Part shown: in pieces, positions 40,055 to 50,000 of the stretch | Position numbering within the stretch: position 1 is the stretch's first letter | Layout: each line of letters starts with the position of its first letter | Source of the DNA: Phycisphaerae bacterium | GTDB lineage: Bacteria > Planctomycetota > Phycisphaerae > UBA1845 > UTPLA1 | Assembly: GCA_019636475.1 (NCBI GenBank) | Contig: JAHBXN010000002.1 | Location: 124,001 to 188,000 of the forward strand | Direction of reading: 5' to 3' | Length of the DNA: 64,000 nucleotides | Program-made: the position numbers and the translations under genes | Notes under the pieces: generated by a model | Told to the model about the DNA's origin: nothing | Seen by the model: only the letters and a program-made list of their open reading frames with translations | Databases searched by the model: none

Positions 40055-40181
40055 GTTGAGCGGCGGCTCCTTCCGTCGCGTGCAAGTCTGCACTCGGCGG
40101 GCATTCTATGACGCGACCCGACCGGCGTCTCGCCGGCTTGGCCGGGGCTGTTCGAGCGGTTCTCCCCGGCCATACGTGAGT

Positions 40182-40210
40182 TTGTTTGGATTCGAGCGTT
40201 TATCTACAAT
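40182..40210 (+). promoter_or_regulatory. Candidate promoter for the M28 peptidase gene
   Basis: TTGTTT at 40182-40187 and TACAAT at 40205-40210 have a 17-base spacer. The start codon is 92 bases downstream. Confidence 0.45.
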
Positions 40211-40302
40211 ATCCCAATGCAATGGACGGAGTCTGATTCGGGCTCTGACCCAATGGGGGATTCTGTTTCCAATCGCTGTCTGCAAAAAACTGGAGCAACT
40301 TC

Positions 40303-43041
40303 ATGCATCGGCTTCGCCAAGTTTCTCGTGCTCATTTACTGATTATCCTGCTCGCCGCGATCGTCTCGATCGTTGCGAATCACGGGGCTGCCATCGCGGT
40401 CGAACGCCACTCACGCGACGAGTCTTTGTTCAACGCGCAGCAGTATCTCGATCATGTCTCCTATCTGGCCAGCGACGAACTTGAAGGCCGCGGGACCGGC
40501 CAACCGGGGATCGATCGCGCCGCCGAGTACATCGCAGCCGAATTCAGCAGGCTCGGCGTCAACCCGGCCGGCGACGACGGCACTTATTTCCAGAATTTCA
40601 GCCTGACGCTCCAGCGCAGGATCGGCGACTCGACCCGGTTGTCAGTCGGCACAGAGGGACGCCGAACGCGCAAGCCGCTCGAACTGAACACCGATTTTCG
40701 CCCCTTTCCGTTTTCGTCGTCCGCCGCGTTCAAAGGCAGTGTTGTGTTTGCAGGTTACGGCATTGTCGATGATGACCAGAATTACAACGATTACGAAGGC
40801 GTCGACATCACCGACAAAATCGTGATGGTCCTGCGCCGCGCGCCGCAGTTCGCGGAGTTCGATGCCGGCGAGCATCAGTCCTTCCGATCCAAGGCGTCAC
40901 GCGCCAATGCACGGGGAGCCGCCGCGATTCTCGTCGTGAATCGGCCGAGCGATGAAGATCGGACGCTTTACCCCTTTGAAGCGTCAACCGGAGGATTCGG
41001 CGCTAATTCCTACGGCATCCCAATGATTCACATTTCGGAAGCGGCGGCGGATGAACTACTCAAGGCGGGCGGTCTGCCCCCCGCGGCGGAACTTGAGAAA
41101 ACGATCGAGGAGAAGCGAGCCCCCGCGTCAGCCGAATTGAAGGGCGTCACGATTCGCGGTGAAGTGTCCATCGAGCCGATTGAATCGCCGGTCCGCAACG
41201 TTGTCGGCATGATTCCGGGCAAGGGACCGCAGGCGGACGAGATCATTGTACTCGGCGCGCACTACGATCATCTGGGCATCCGAAACAAGGGGGATCTGAA
41301 CTTCGACCCGACGCGTGACATCAGCAACGGCGCGGATGACAATGCCAGCGGAACGGCACTCGTCATGACCATGGCCCGCGTTTACACGCAGGGAGCGGCT
41401 CCGAACCGATCGATTCTGCTCATCTTGTTCACCGGTGAGGAACTCGGACTGCTCGGCTCTGGTCACTTCGCCAAGAACCCGACGGTCGACCTGTCAAAGT
41501 GCGTTGCCATGCTGAATTTTGACATGGTGGGTCGCCTCCGCGACGATCGGCTGGAGGTCGGCGGACAGAGGACCGGCGATTTCGAGGAGATTGTCGCCCG
41601 CCACGCGGAGAGGTACGCCCTGAAAATTCGCGACGGCGGCGGCGGACGCGGGCCGTCGGATCATACCAACTTCTATAACAAGAAGATCCCGGTGCTTTTC
41701 TTCTTCACCGGCATTCATCGGCAGTATCACAAGCCGGATGATGACACCCAGTTGGTCAATTCGGACGGCGCCATTCGAATAGCCCGATTTGCGGCGGACA
41801 TCATCGATGATATCGATTCCAATCAGGAAAGGCCGAAGTTCGTCGAAGACGTCCGGCGGGCTTCAATCATGCGCCAAGGCGATGACGACGACGAAAGCCG
41901 CAGCGACCCGCCGCAGGCCCGCGCCCGGGGAGAAGGCAGAGAACGCGATCCACGCGTCCGCGGTGAACGCGGTCCCCGCAATCCCGAACGCGGTGAAGAT
42001 CGATCCGACGCACCGCGAGCCGAGAACCGTGAAGACTCCGCCCCGCGCGGCGTGCGACTGGGAATCATTCCGGTCGAAGACGACGAGTCAGGCATTCTGG
42101 TTGACGAAGTCCAGGACGGTTCACCCGCTGCGCTGGCCGGCGTCAAGACTGGCGATCGGCTCGTGCGGATCGGCAAGCTGGACATCCATTCGTTTGACGA
42201 CGCGGTCGCCGCTGTCTCGAAGTTGCAGTGGGGTGACGAAACCACGCTCGGCATCGTCCGCGACAAGGAGAAGCTGGAACTGAAGGTTCGCTTCCCGCGC
42301 CCGTCACGGGGCAATGCCCGGAACGCCCCGGATTCCACGTTCGAGGACCTCAAGGGAATGGCAGCCCGAATCGAGGCGGTCGTTAAGCAGCTACAGTCCG
42401 GCGGAAGCGACAAGGTCGTGGCATTCCGCGTTGAGACGCGCCGGGGCGAGATCGCACTGGATGTCGAGGTGTCCGACCACGAATCAGCCTTGAAGGTAAT
42501 GGAACCCCTGGTCGCATCCATGCCTGACGTCATTCGAACCGAGTCCACTCGTGAAAGCGCCGTCACGATCGAAATGCAATTGAAATGGCCCAACGGATCG
42601 CTCGGCACCAGGCTCCGAATCGGGAACAGAGGCCGATCGGACGCGCGCGATTCCGCGCCCAGAGATCGGCCGCGCCAGGATCGGGCGGCCGCCCGAACCG
42701 AGACGAACGCGCACGGCCACGGCGATGCGGCCCAGAGTGACGAAGCCCGCGAGACCATGCCGCCGGTTCGGCTTGGAATCATGCCGACCTACGGCGAGGG
42801 CGAAGGCGAGGGATATGAGATCGAAGGCGTCATCGATGGCGGCCCGGCCGCACAGGCCGGCATGAAGGATGGAGACCGCATCTATAAGATCGGCGACAAG
42901 AAAATCACGAACGTCTACGAGTACATGGAGGCCTTGCGCGGCTACAAGCCCGGCTCCGAGGTTCCCGTGACCGTCATCCGCGACGGAAAAAAGATTGAGC
43001 TGAAGATCAAGGCATCCGGAGCGAAGGTCGAAGCCCAGTAG
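40303..43041 (+). CDS. Secreted M28 aminopeptidase with PA and two PDZ domains
   Basis: The protein has 912 residues. After a signal segment (about 8-32) comes the M28 domain with an inserted PA domain (about 115-235). Metal and catalytic motifs are HYDHLGI, NGADDNASGTALV, FTGEELGLLGSGHFA, NFDMVGRL and the late HKPDDD. A first PDZ domain (about 585-665) has DEVQDGSPAALAGVKTGDRLV; a second (about 825-910) has GVIDGGPAAQAGMKDGDRIY. Arg/Asp/Glu-rich linkers precede each PDZ. A domain of about 100 residues between them is unassigned. It probably cleaves peptides outside the cytoplasm, with PDZ domains binding partners. Confidence 0.9.
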   Translation: MHRLRQVSRAHLLIILLAAIVSIVANHGAAIAVERHSRDESLFNAQQYLDHVSYLASDELEGRGTGQPGIDRAAEYIAAEFSRLGVNPAGDDGTYFQNFSLTLQRRIGDSTRLSVGTEGRRTRKPLELNTDFRPFPFSSSAAFKGSVVFAGYGIVDDDQNYNDYEGVDITDKIVMVLRRAPQFAEFDAGEHQSFRSKASRANARGAAAILVVNRPSDEDRTLYPFEASTGGFGANSYGIPMIHISEAAADELLKAGGLPPAAELEKTIEEKRAPASAELKGVTIRGEVSIEPIESPVRNVVGMIPGKGPQADEIIVLGAHYDHLGIRNKGDLNFDPTRDISNGADDNASGTALVMTMARVYTQGAAPNRSILLILFTGEELGLLGSGHFAKNPTVDLSKCVAMLNFDMVGRLRDDRLEVGGQRTGDFEEIVARHAERYALKIRDGGGGRGPSDHTNFYNKKIPVLFFFTGIHRQYHKPDDDTQLVNSDGAIRIARFAADIIDDIDSNQERPKFVEDVRRASIMRQGDDDDESRSDPPQARARGEGRERDPRVRGERGPRNPERGEDRSDAPRAENREDSAPRGVRLGIIPVEDDESGILVDEVQDGSPAALAGVKTGDRLVRIGKLDIHSFDDAVAAVSKLQWGDETTLGIVRDKEKLELKVRFPRPSRGNARNAPDSTFEDLKGMAARIEAVVKQLQSGGSDKVVAFRVETRRGEIALDVEVSDHESALKVMEPLVASMPDVIRTESTRESAVTIEMQLKWPNGSLGTRLRIGNRGRSDARDSAPRDRPRQDRAAARTETNAHGHGDAAQSDEARETMPPVRLGIMPTYGEGEGEGYEIEGVIDGGPAAQAGMKDGDRIYKIGDKKITNVYEYMEALRGYKPGSEVPVTVIRDGKKIELKIKASGAKVEAQ

Positions 43042-43070
43042 CAAGCGCCTTGCCGCTCGGCCAATTGCCG

Positions 43071-45611
43071 CTACTCCGCGGAAGGCGGGGATTCGGTGGT
43101 CACTCCACGCGACTGTTCCAGTTGGTCTAGCGCGGCCTGCGCTTCACGGGCGTTCCGCTCCTCTCCCGGCGATGCACTCAGAATCTTCTGGCCCGCTCGG
43201 AGCTCCACCGCGGCCTCATCGCCGCGCCCCAACGAAGCCAGACATTGACCCAAGCGCGAATGATAAAGCCCGATATAGGCGTGTCCTTCAGGCAGGTAGG
43301 CCCGCGCAGCGTTCAATGCTTCTCGATGCAGGGGCTCGGCTTCGGCGTGCCTCCCCTGCCGGTCGCGCAGGGCACCGAGGTTGCTCGTGATGCTGACGCG
43401 CGTGGGATGGTCCTGTTCCAATGATCGATTCGCGATTTCATATGCTTCGGCCAGGAATTCCGACGCCTTGTCGGCATCCCCTTTCCGAGCGTGCAGCATG
43501 GCAAGATTGTTGAGCATCAATAGCGTGCTGGGGTGTTCACCGCCGTAGACCTTGCGCCGCGCATCCAGACAAGAGGATGACATCGCAATGGCATCATCCA
43601 ATCGGTCGAGTCTGGCGTAAAGCTGTGCCAGATTTCCCATTGAAACCAGCGTGCTCGGATTGTCCGGACCGAAAACCCTCCGCGCCGCCTCCAAACCGCT
43701 TTTCAGAAGGGGCTCGGCCTCGTCGGCACGTCCTGTCTCCATCAGGATCATCGCGAGATTATTCATCGAATTCAGTGTATCGGGATGATCGGACCCGACC
43801 AGTTTCATAAGCCCCTCCGTTGCCCGACGACACAACGCCTCAGAATCGTCCCATCGTCCCAGCCTCGCGTAGAGCCAACCGAGGTTGCATTCGATCTCAT
43901 GCACCTCAACATGACTCTCGCCGAGTCTCCGCCGGAGTGCTGCAAGGCCCTCGACAAATTCCCTTTCGGCGAGCTCAAATCGCCCGGCCTGTTCGTGAAG
44001 TCGGGCCATGCCGAGTCCAACGGAGATCGTCGCCTCGTGATCGGCCCCGAGTCGATCCCGGAATTGCCGGAGCGAAGCCGCGTAGTGCTGCTGGGCCTTG
44101 TCGTAATTCCCCTGCCCGAGGTAGGTCGCACCCAGTACGAGATGAATCTCTCCGGCAACGATCGGATCATCTCTGAACGACTCATCAATCAGCCCCGCCG
44201 CAGCGTCCATTGCCTGGGCGATCGTCGCGGAGGGACCAAGTCGCTCGGGTGATGCCGCCGCGAGCACCTCACCGCTGAAAAAATGATTCACTTCGGATTT
44301 GATTCTGCCCTGCCGTTCGGCTTCGAGCCGAGCGTCAATCGCCTGCTGCCGCGCTTCCTGAGCCTCAACACGTAGCGAGCGTTCCAGTTCCGTAATCGCA
44401 CGTTCACGATGATACAACAACGCCAGGCTAATGGTCGTCGTAACGATCAGCAACAGCGTGAGGCCGACGACGGTCGCGGTGACGCGATGGCGATGCAACG
44501 CCTTTCGCATCAGATACCAACCGCTGTCTCGCTTTGCTTCGATCGGCTCTCCGCTGAGATACCGGCGAATTTCCCGTGCGAGCGCGCCGGCGTTTTCATA
44601 CCGTCCATCCGGCTCTTTTCTGAGGCACTTTAGAATCATCTGATCGACGTCGTCATCGATCCGAGTCGCAATCAGGCTGGGGCGGCGCGGTTCCTCATTA
44701 CAGATGTTTCGTACGGCGTCACTGAATTTGCCGGACACGTCGTAGGGAAACAGCCCGGTCACCAACTGATAAAACATGACCCCGAGCGAATAGACATCGG
44801 TGCGAAGGTCGATCGTTTCCGACCGTCCGCTGAATTGCTCCGGCGCCGCCCATGGCAGAGACCCGAGAAACTGCCCGGCGACCGTGATCGCAGCATCCTT
44901 CGTGTTCGCAAGCGTATCCTGTTCATCCACCTTGGCGAGTCCGAAGTCGAGCACGTGAGGCTCGCCGGCGGCATCGACACGCACATTGCCGGGCTTCAGA
45001 TCGCGATGGATGATGCCGCGCAGGTGCGCCACGTTAACCGCGTCGCAGATCTTAACGAAAAGCTCAAGCCGGGCGCGAATCGACAGTTTCCGTTCACGAA
45101 CGTATTCATCGAGCGGCCAACCATGGATGTAATCCATGACGAAGTAATGCAAGCCGGCCGCGACGCCGCTGTCATGGACCGTAACAATGTGCGGGTGTCG
45201 CAGCTGCGCCAGGATTCGAACCTCGCGAAAGAAACGGACGCGTTCATTCTCGCTCGCCAGATGGCCCGTGCGGAGCACCTTGATCGCCACATCGCGACCG
45301 GTCGCCTTCTGGACCGCGCGCATGACGATGCCCTGGCCGCCGCGACTGATCGTTTCGCCAAATTCGTATCCGGGCATGTCGGCCGAGAGCATTTCAACGA
45401 GCCTGGCTTCCGAATCCGATGGAACCGCGCGAGCCTCGGCACAAGCCGGCAAAGACGCGCGCGCCATTGCGGCAGCCGCCTCCAACCGCGCTGACTGGAT
45501 CCACGCCAGGTGCTGATTGATCGAGGTATTCGTGCTGTCAGATCGGTCAGTCATGGTGCCATGGCCGAATTCATTCACCCTCTCATGCGACATACATATG
45601 ACGGGAATCAC
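43071..45611 (-). CDS. Membrane Ser/Thr protein kinase with TPR sensor domain
   Basis: The protein has up to 846 residues from GTG 45611, which overlaps the sigma factor stop in GTGA; ATG 45593 or 45554 are alternatives. The kinase domain (about 80-355) has GETISRGGQGIVM, VAIKVL, HRDLKPGNVRVD and DFGLAK. A membrane helix (about 380-405) is followed by a coiled coil and about eight TPR units of the kinesin-light-chain type to the C-terminus. The kinase faces the cytoplasm and the TPRs the periplasm. Coupling to the sigma factor suggests a signalling pair in which phosphorylation may control transcription. Confidence 0.92.
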   Translation of the reverse strand: MIPVICMSHERVNEFGHGTMTDRSDSTNTSINQHLAWIQSARLEAAAAMARASLPACAEARAVPSDSEARLVEMLSADMPGYEFGETISRGGQGIVMRAVQKATGRDVAIKVLRTGHLASENERVRFFREVRILAQLRHPHIVTVHDSGVAAGLHYFVMDYIHGWPLDEYVRERKLSIRARLELFVKICDAVNVAHLRGIIHRDLKPGNVRVDAAGEPHVLDFGLAKVDEQDTLANTKDAAITVAGQFLGSLPWAAPEQFSGRSETIDLRTDVYSLGVMFYQLVTGLFPYDVSGKFSDAVRNICNEEPRRPSLIATRIDDDVDQMILKCLRKEPDGRYENAGALAREIRRYLSGEPIEAKRDSGWYLMRKALHRHRVTATVVGLTLLLIVTTTISLALLYHRERAITELERSLRVEAQEARQQAIDARLEAERQGRIKSEVNHFFSGEVLAAASPERLGPSATIAQAMDAAAGLIDESFRDDPIVAGEIHLVLGATYLGQGNYDKAQQHYAASLRQFRDRLGADHEATISVGLGMARLHEQAGRFELAEREFVEGLAALRRRLGESHVEVHEIECNLGWLYARLGRWDDSEALCRRATEGLMKLVGSDHPDTLNSMNNLAMILMETGRADEAEPLLKSGLEAARRVFGPDNPSTLVSMGNLAQLYARLDRLDDAIAMSSSCLDARRKVYGGEHPSTLLMLNNLAMLHARKGDADKASEFLAEAYEIANRSLEQDHPTRVSITSNLGALRDRQGRHAEAEPLHREALNAARAYLPEGHAYIGLYHSRLGQCLASLGRGDEAAVELRAGQKILSASPGEERNAREAQAALDQLEQSRGVTTESPPSAE

Positions 45612-46249
45612 GACCTGTCGCTGAAATACGGCGACGACGTACCGATGCGCTCGCGAAGTCGGTCATGCGCCCTGGCCCGCAGCATGTGAATTGCACCGGG
45701 CGACTTGCCCATCGCCGCCGCGACCTCAACGGCGGATCGGCCTTCGATATCACACATTCGGACGACGCGGCCATATCGCTCCGGCAATTCGTCAATCATG
45801 CGAATCACGTAGTCGCGGAGCTCCCGTCGCCCCACCGAGCGGCTCGGTGTCGCCGAACTGCCCCGGGCGAACTGGTCGTAGAGACCGATGAGCGATTCAT
45901 CGGAGTCAGACGGTTGAAGGCGGTTCCTGGGAGGCGGCTGCTTCTGACGCTCGATTCCGCGAATCGCATCGCGGAGGTTGTTGTGAGCAATCTGACGAAG
46001 CCATGCTTCAAACGAATGCGGCCTTAACGCATCAAACGAGCCGATGCGAAGAAATGCCTCCATGTAGGTCACTTGCATGATGTCGGCTGGATCGATCAGG
46101 CTGCGATAGGGGTCGCCGACTTGAAGTGTGCGCTCCACCAGCGGACCGCAAATCCGAAGCAGCGCGGAGAGTGCGTCGGCATCTCCCGCCACAGCCGATC
46201 GGACGCGCTCGACGGAGATGTCAGTCGCGGTGTCATCCCGGGAGTCCAT
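45608..46249 (-). CDS. ECF-type RNA polymerase sigma factor, kinase-linked
   Basis: The protein has 213 residues. Region 2 includes DPADIMQVTYMEAFLRIGSFD and FEAWLRQIAHNNLRDAIRGIERQKQ. Region 4 includes IDELPERYGRVVRMCDIEGRSAVEVAAAMGKSPGAIHMLRARAHDRLRE, a helix-turn-helix. No anti-sigma factor is visible. Its stop overlaps the start of the kinase gene. Planctomycetes commonly have ECF sigma factors next to Ser/Thr kinases. A near-consensus promoter lies just before it with almost no leader. Confidence 0.9.
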   Translation of the reverse strand: MDSRDDTATDISVERVRSAVAGDADALSALLRICGPLVERTLQVGDPYRSLIDPADIMQVTYMEAFLRIGSFDALRPHSFEAWLRQIAHNNLRDAIRGIERQKQPPPRNRLQPSDSDESLIGLYDQFARGSSATPSRSVGRRELRDYVIRMIDELPERYGRVVRMCDIEGRSAVEVAAAMGKSPGAIHMLRARAHDRLRERIGTSSPYFSDRS

Positions 46250-46258
46250 GCGCCTGCC

Positions 46259-46286
46259 ATTATAGCGCGGCGCCGATTCCGGACAA
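46259..46286 (-). promoter_or_regulatory. Promoter of the sigma factor/kinase operon
   Basis: On the minus strand TTGTCC (46286-46281) and TATAAT (46264-46259) are 16 bases apart. Only 9 bases separate the -10 box from the ATG at 46249, so the message would be leaderless or nearly so. Confidence 0.55.
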
Positions 46287-46337
46287 AGTTTGGCGCCGCT
46301 CCGCGAATTGACGGCGCCGCCTCGCCCGCCGGAGAGC

Positions 46338-46886
46338 CTACTGCGGCGTGTAGATCAGGCGCGAGGGGTCATACCCTTTTTCGGGCATCCGGGAAATGAT
46401 GCCGTCCAGAATGGCCTGGTCGAGCGTCGGCGTTCGGCTGAGGATCCAGAAAAACGATCGGCTCGGCTCACCGATGACCGCCCATTCGTAGTCGGGACTC
46501 AATTCCAGGATCCAGTAAGGCGCGCCGAACGGAGGAAAGAACACCACATTCAGTTTTGAATTGGTCTGTGGGTCGGCGATGGTCGCATAGCCCTCGATGG
46601 TTCGCGTGGGACCATCAAGCGTGCCTTCAATGCAGGTGTTCTTCACCGTGATCGATTGACTGTCTCGTATTGCGTACTCAGCCGTTACGCCGGCGCAGCC
46701 TTCTTCGAAGCCGTTTGGATATCGTGCGACTTCATACCAGGTTCCGACAAAACGACTCAAATCAACCTGCTCCACCACGTCCAGCGGTGGGAAGAACATC
46801 TCAAAATTGCAGCCGAACACCCCCGAGACACATGCCGCAGCCACGATGGCCTTGAGCGCCCCGCCGACTTTCCTGAGATCGATCAT
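46338..46886 (-). CDS. Lipocalin family lipoprotein (Blc-like)
   Basis: The protein has 182 residues from ATG 46886, chosen for its AGGAGG box 7 bases upstream. The signal sequence ends with a lipobox, SGVFGC. The lipocalin start is FVGTWYEVARYPNGFEEGC, and GYATIADPQTNSKLNVVFFPPF and WAVIGEPSRSFFWILSRTP complete the barrel pattern. Blc-type lipocalins sit in the outer membrane and bind lipids or other hydrophobic molecules. It lies upstream of the sigma factor gene on the same strand but has an 88-base gap with that gene's own promoter. Confidence 0.9.
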   Translation of the reverse strand: MIDLRKVGGALKAIVAAACVSGVFGCNFEMFFPPLDVVEQVDLSRFVGTWYEVARYPNGFEEGCAGVTAEYAIRDSQSITVKNTCIEGTLDGPTRTIEGYATIADPQTNSKLNVVFFPPFGAPYWILELSPDYEWAVIGEPSRSFFWILSRTPTLDQAILDGIISRMPEKGYDPSRLIYTPQ

Positions 46887-46955
46887 CGAACCGCCTCCTG
46901 ACTTAGCCACACCCTGAATCACTCCTGAACATTGACCAGAATATTGTAGCCCACT

Positions 46956-46975
46956 ATGAACGAAAAAACGTTCAT
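46956..46975. other. Perfect 7-bp palindrome with A6 centre
   Basis: ATGAACG (46956-46962), six A, CGTTCAT (46969-46975). It lies 70 bases upstream of the lipocalin start on the minus strand, in the position of an operator. A factor-binding site is possible; nothing more can be shown. Confidence 0.4.
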
Positions 46976-47019
46976 TTCACCGGAATTGTGCCGTGCAGTT
47001 CGTAAGCTTGGTAATGGGT

Positions 47020-47052
47020 AAAAATGAGACCGGCCCGCAGTACGCGAGCCGG
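47020..47052 (-). terminator. Intrinsic terminator of the giant gene
   Basis: On the minus strand CCGGC pairs with GCCGG, and inside it GCG with CGC around a 5-base loop with one mismatch. TCTCATTTTT follows. It lies 35-67 bases after the stop codon. Confidence 0.65.
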
Positions 47053-47086
47053 CCCACGAATTCACAAACTATTATCAAGAAGCGAG

Positions 47087-50000
47087 TTACGGATTGATCA
47101 AGCCGTCAACGAATGGCTGGATGTCCGCGCCATCAAGGCTGCCGCTCGCATCCTGGTCGAACATGCAGACGTAAATCGGATTCTGCACATCAAGCAGCAC
47201 CTGGGAGACGAAGAGCGCGATGTTTGATGCATCAGGATCGCACTCATCGGGAATGCCGTTCAAGTTGCAATCCCGGCTCGTGCCAGCCACGATGTCCGTC
47301 GCATCCACCACCGAGTTGTTGTTGCAATCGTCGATCGATCCGGTGTAGACGGTCAGGAAGACGGCATAATCATCATCGTCCACATCGCCATCCTGATCAA
47401 AGTCGGAAATCGCGCACGCATCGTCCGGCGAATAAAAGTGGCCCGGGCCGGAGTAGCAGTCTGCGAACACATTGAGGTCGAAGCCATCAACGAGGTTGTT
47501 GCCGTCGTGATCGAATTCGCGCCGACCCAGTGAATCAAGGAACGCAATCAGGGCGTCCTTCTGCGCCGATGCGAGCGCATCAAACGCCGCCGAGGAAGCA
47601 GCACCCTCGCCGCCATGCTCTGCGATAGCCTGCACGACTCGCTGCGCGAACGATCCGCCACTGGCACGGCCGTCGTGGAGGAACTTGGTTCTGTGCCGCA
47701 GACCCCACAGGGGTGACGTTCGCATTTCGGTCACACCGGCGTCACCCTGCTGAATTCCATCGCCAAGCGTGCCCATGTCATGCAGGAGGAAATCGGAATA
47801 CGGCTTGATGATCTTTCCGGACAACGCCGCTTCCGCCACCGTGCCGGTCGTGAACGAACTGACATGGCACTTGTTGCAGCCGATCGCGTTGAAGACCGTC
47901 TCGCCGCTCATGCCGAATCTCGGCGTCTGTGGCGGAGCCGCCAGCAGTCGCTGGAAGTCCGTGACACGATCAATAAAGTGCGGCGCGCCCGGCACTCCGC
48001 CTTCAGGGCCGTCTTCCGGATCCGGAATCGTGTCGCACTCCGCGATCGACGGCGGGAATATGCCGTTCGGATCGTTCTCCTCGGTGAGGAACCGGTTGGT
48101 CAGCCCCATTTCGTTCAACGATGCATCCGCCGAAAAAGTCAGGACCGTCGGCACCTGAGCCTTCCATCCGAAACGACCGACCCGCAGCGGAGCGCCTTCG
48201 CCATCCTCAAACGCGGGCACCATGTGCGCGCGTCCGGAAACGCCGGGCGGTGGATTGTCCGCGTGTGCCAGGATGTCGGCATCGGGAATCGCCTCGATCA
48301 ATCCGATGCCGAAGTTCGGAGTGGTGAGCCGCAACGCGATGATATTCGCCTGCTCCGGAATGTTCTCGCGGCAGGCCTCGGAAAGGAATGACGCCTGGAG
48401 GAGTGATCCGCCGTAATCCGCCAGATCGTCGAATCCGCCCTTGTGAGCGAATCCGAACCGCGTCACGGTCGAGGTGCCCGATCCGCCAAGACCTCCCTGA
48501 TTGTGACAGGCCCCGCAGGCGGATTGATTGAAAATGGGACCAAGGCCCTGGGACGTATCCAGGTTTGCATCGAACTTGGTCTGCCCCAGAAGGAACCGCT
48601 GCATGTCGCTGCCACCCAGGTTGGAAACCGGTTGACCGACCCACGGCTGAACCTGGGTCGCGCAGGTATCGTTGACCTCATCACACAACTCCGCGGGACA
48701 AGGGGGATCACCGGCGACGCACTCGCCATTCAGGCAGTGTTCAACGCCGTTACAGAACTGGCCATCGCTGCAGGCCAGGTCGTTGAGACAGGTGACACAG
48801 GCAGCCAGCTCATTGGAGCAGAGTTCGCCAGGACACGCTTCGAACGCCGCATAAGCGGGCAGAACCGTATCGAAGCGAGCCGTACCCGCGCCGGCAAGGC
48901 CGTCCACACTGGCAACGCCGAAGCCGATCGTATGCGGACCTGGACCGACGAGCGACTGAATATTGATGCTGAAATGAATCGGAGAATTCGCCGGCTGGGC
49001 ATTTCGAATGGTGCCGTATGTGGCGACGTTGTCGAAGTTGGCGGGAATCACGTTGCCGAGTGTGCCGTCGTGATTAAGGCCGTAGTTGACGCCGTCGATG
49101 CTGATGAACGGTCGATCCCACGATTCGGTATCGCCGGAGGTGTACTGGAGAAGATCAAACTCAAAGTTCTGTCCGTTGAAGTCGATGGTCGCCTGGAAGG
49201 CATGGGCCAGACTGTCCAGCTGGCTCGTATTCGGTCCGACCACATTGAGCGCCGAGGGGAACGTGATGGTGCCACCCTGCGTTGTGAATGTCGTCCAGCC
49301 GGCTGCGCCATCAAAGCCGTTGTTCTGAACGCCGATGAAAGGCGAGGTGCCGACGCAGGCGTTATTGATGCAGAACTCCGGTCCATTGCAGAATGAGCCG
49401 TCGTCGCATTGGCCGTCGTTGGTACAGCCGACGCAGGAGTCTGTCTGCTCATCGCATACAAGCGGTTCATTGCACGGATCGGGGCCGTCCTGGCAGACGC
49501 CGTTGACGCAGACCTCCACGCCGTTGCAGAAGAATCCGTCTGAACAGGCCGCGTCGGATACACACTGAACGCAGATATCCTGATTTTCATCGCACGCCTG
49601 GCCGGGGCACGGCGTTTCGCCGGGCTGGCAGAAGCCGTCTCCACCGCAGATTTCTTCACCATTGCAGAATAATCCGTCGTCGCACTGCTCGTTGGTCGTG
49701 CAAGGCTCCGGACAGAGAATCCGCAGTACCTTGAAGTTATCAATGCCGGCTTCCGTGACCGAGGTGCCGGGGTCGGCCACGCTGAATCGAACCTGTACGG
49801 TCGCGGAAGGTGTGACATAGTCGCTCACGCGGAAAGAAACGACTTCCCAGAAATTCGCGGTCGAGAAAGTCTGATGAACGAAGACCCATCCCGATGTGCC
49901 GTTGTTGATCTCGGTCACAAGCGGATCGCGCTGTGCCGGATTCGCGGCATCGCTGCAGAAGAGCCATCGGGCATAGGACACAATCCCGTCACTGCCTTCG

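Noticed and set aside
45205-45230. A tRNA-like T-arm sequence (CAGGATTCGAACCT) on the complement
   Set aside because: It lies in the coding sequence of the kinase, where the reading frame and kinase motifs are intact. No acceptor, D or anticodon arms surround it.
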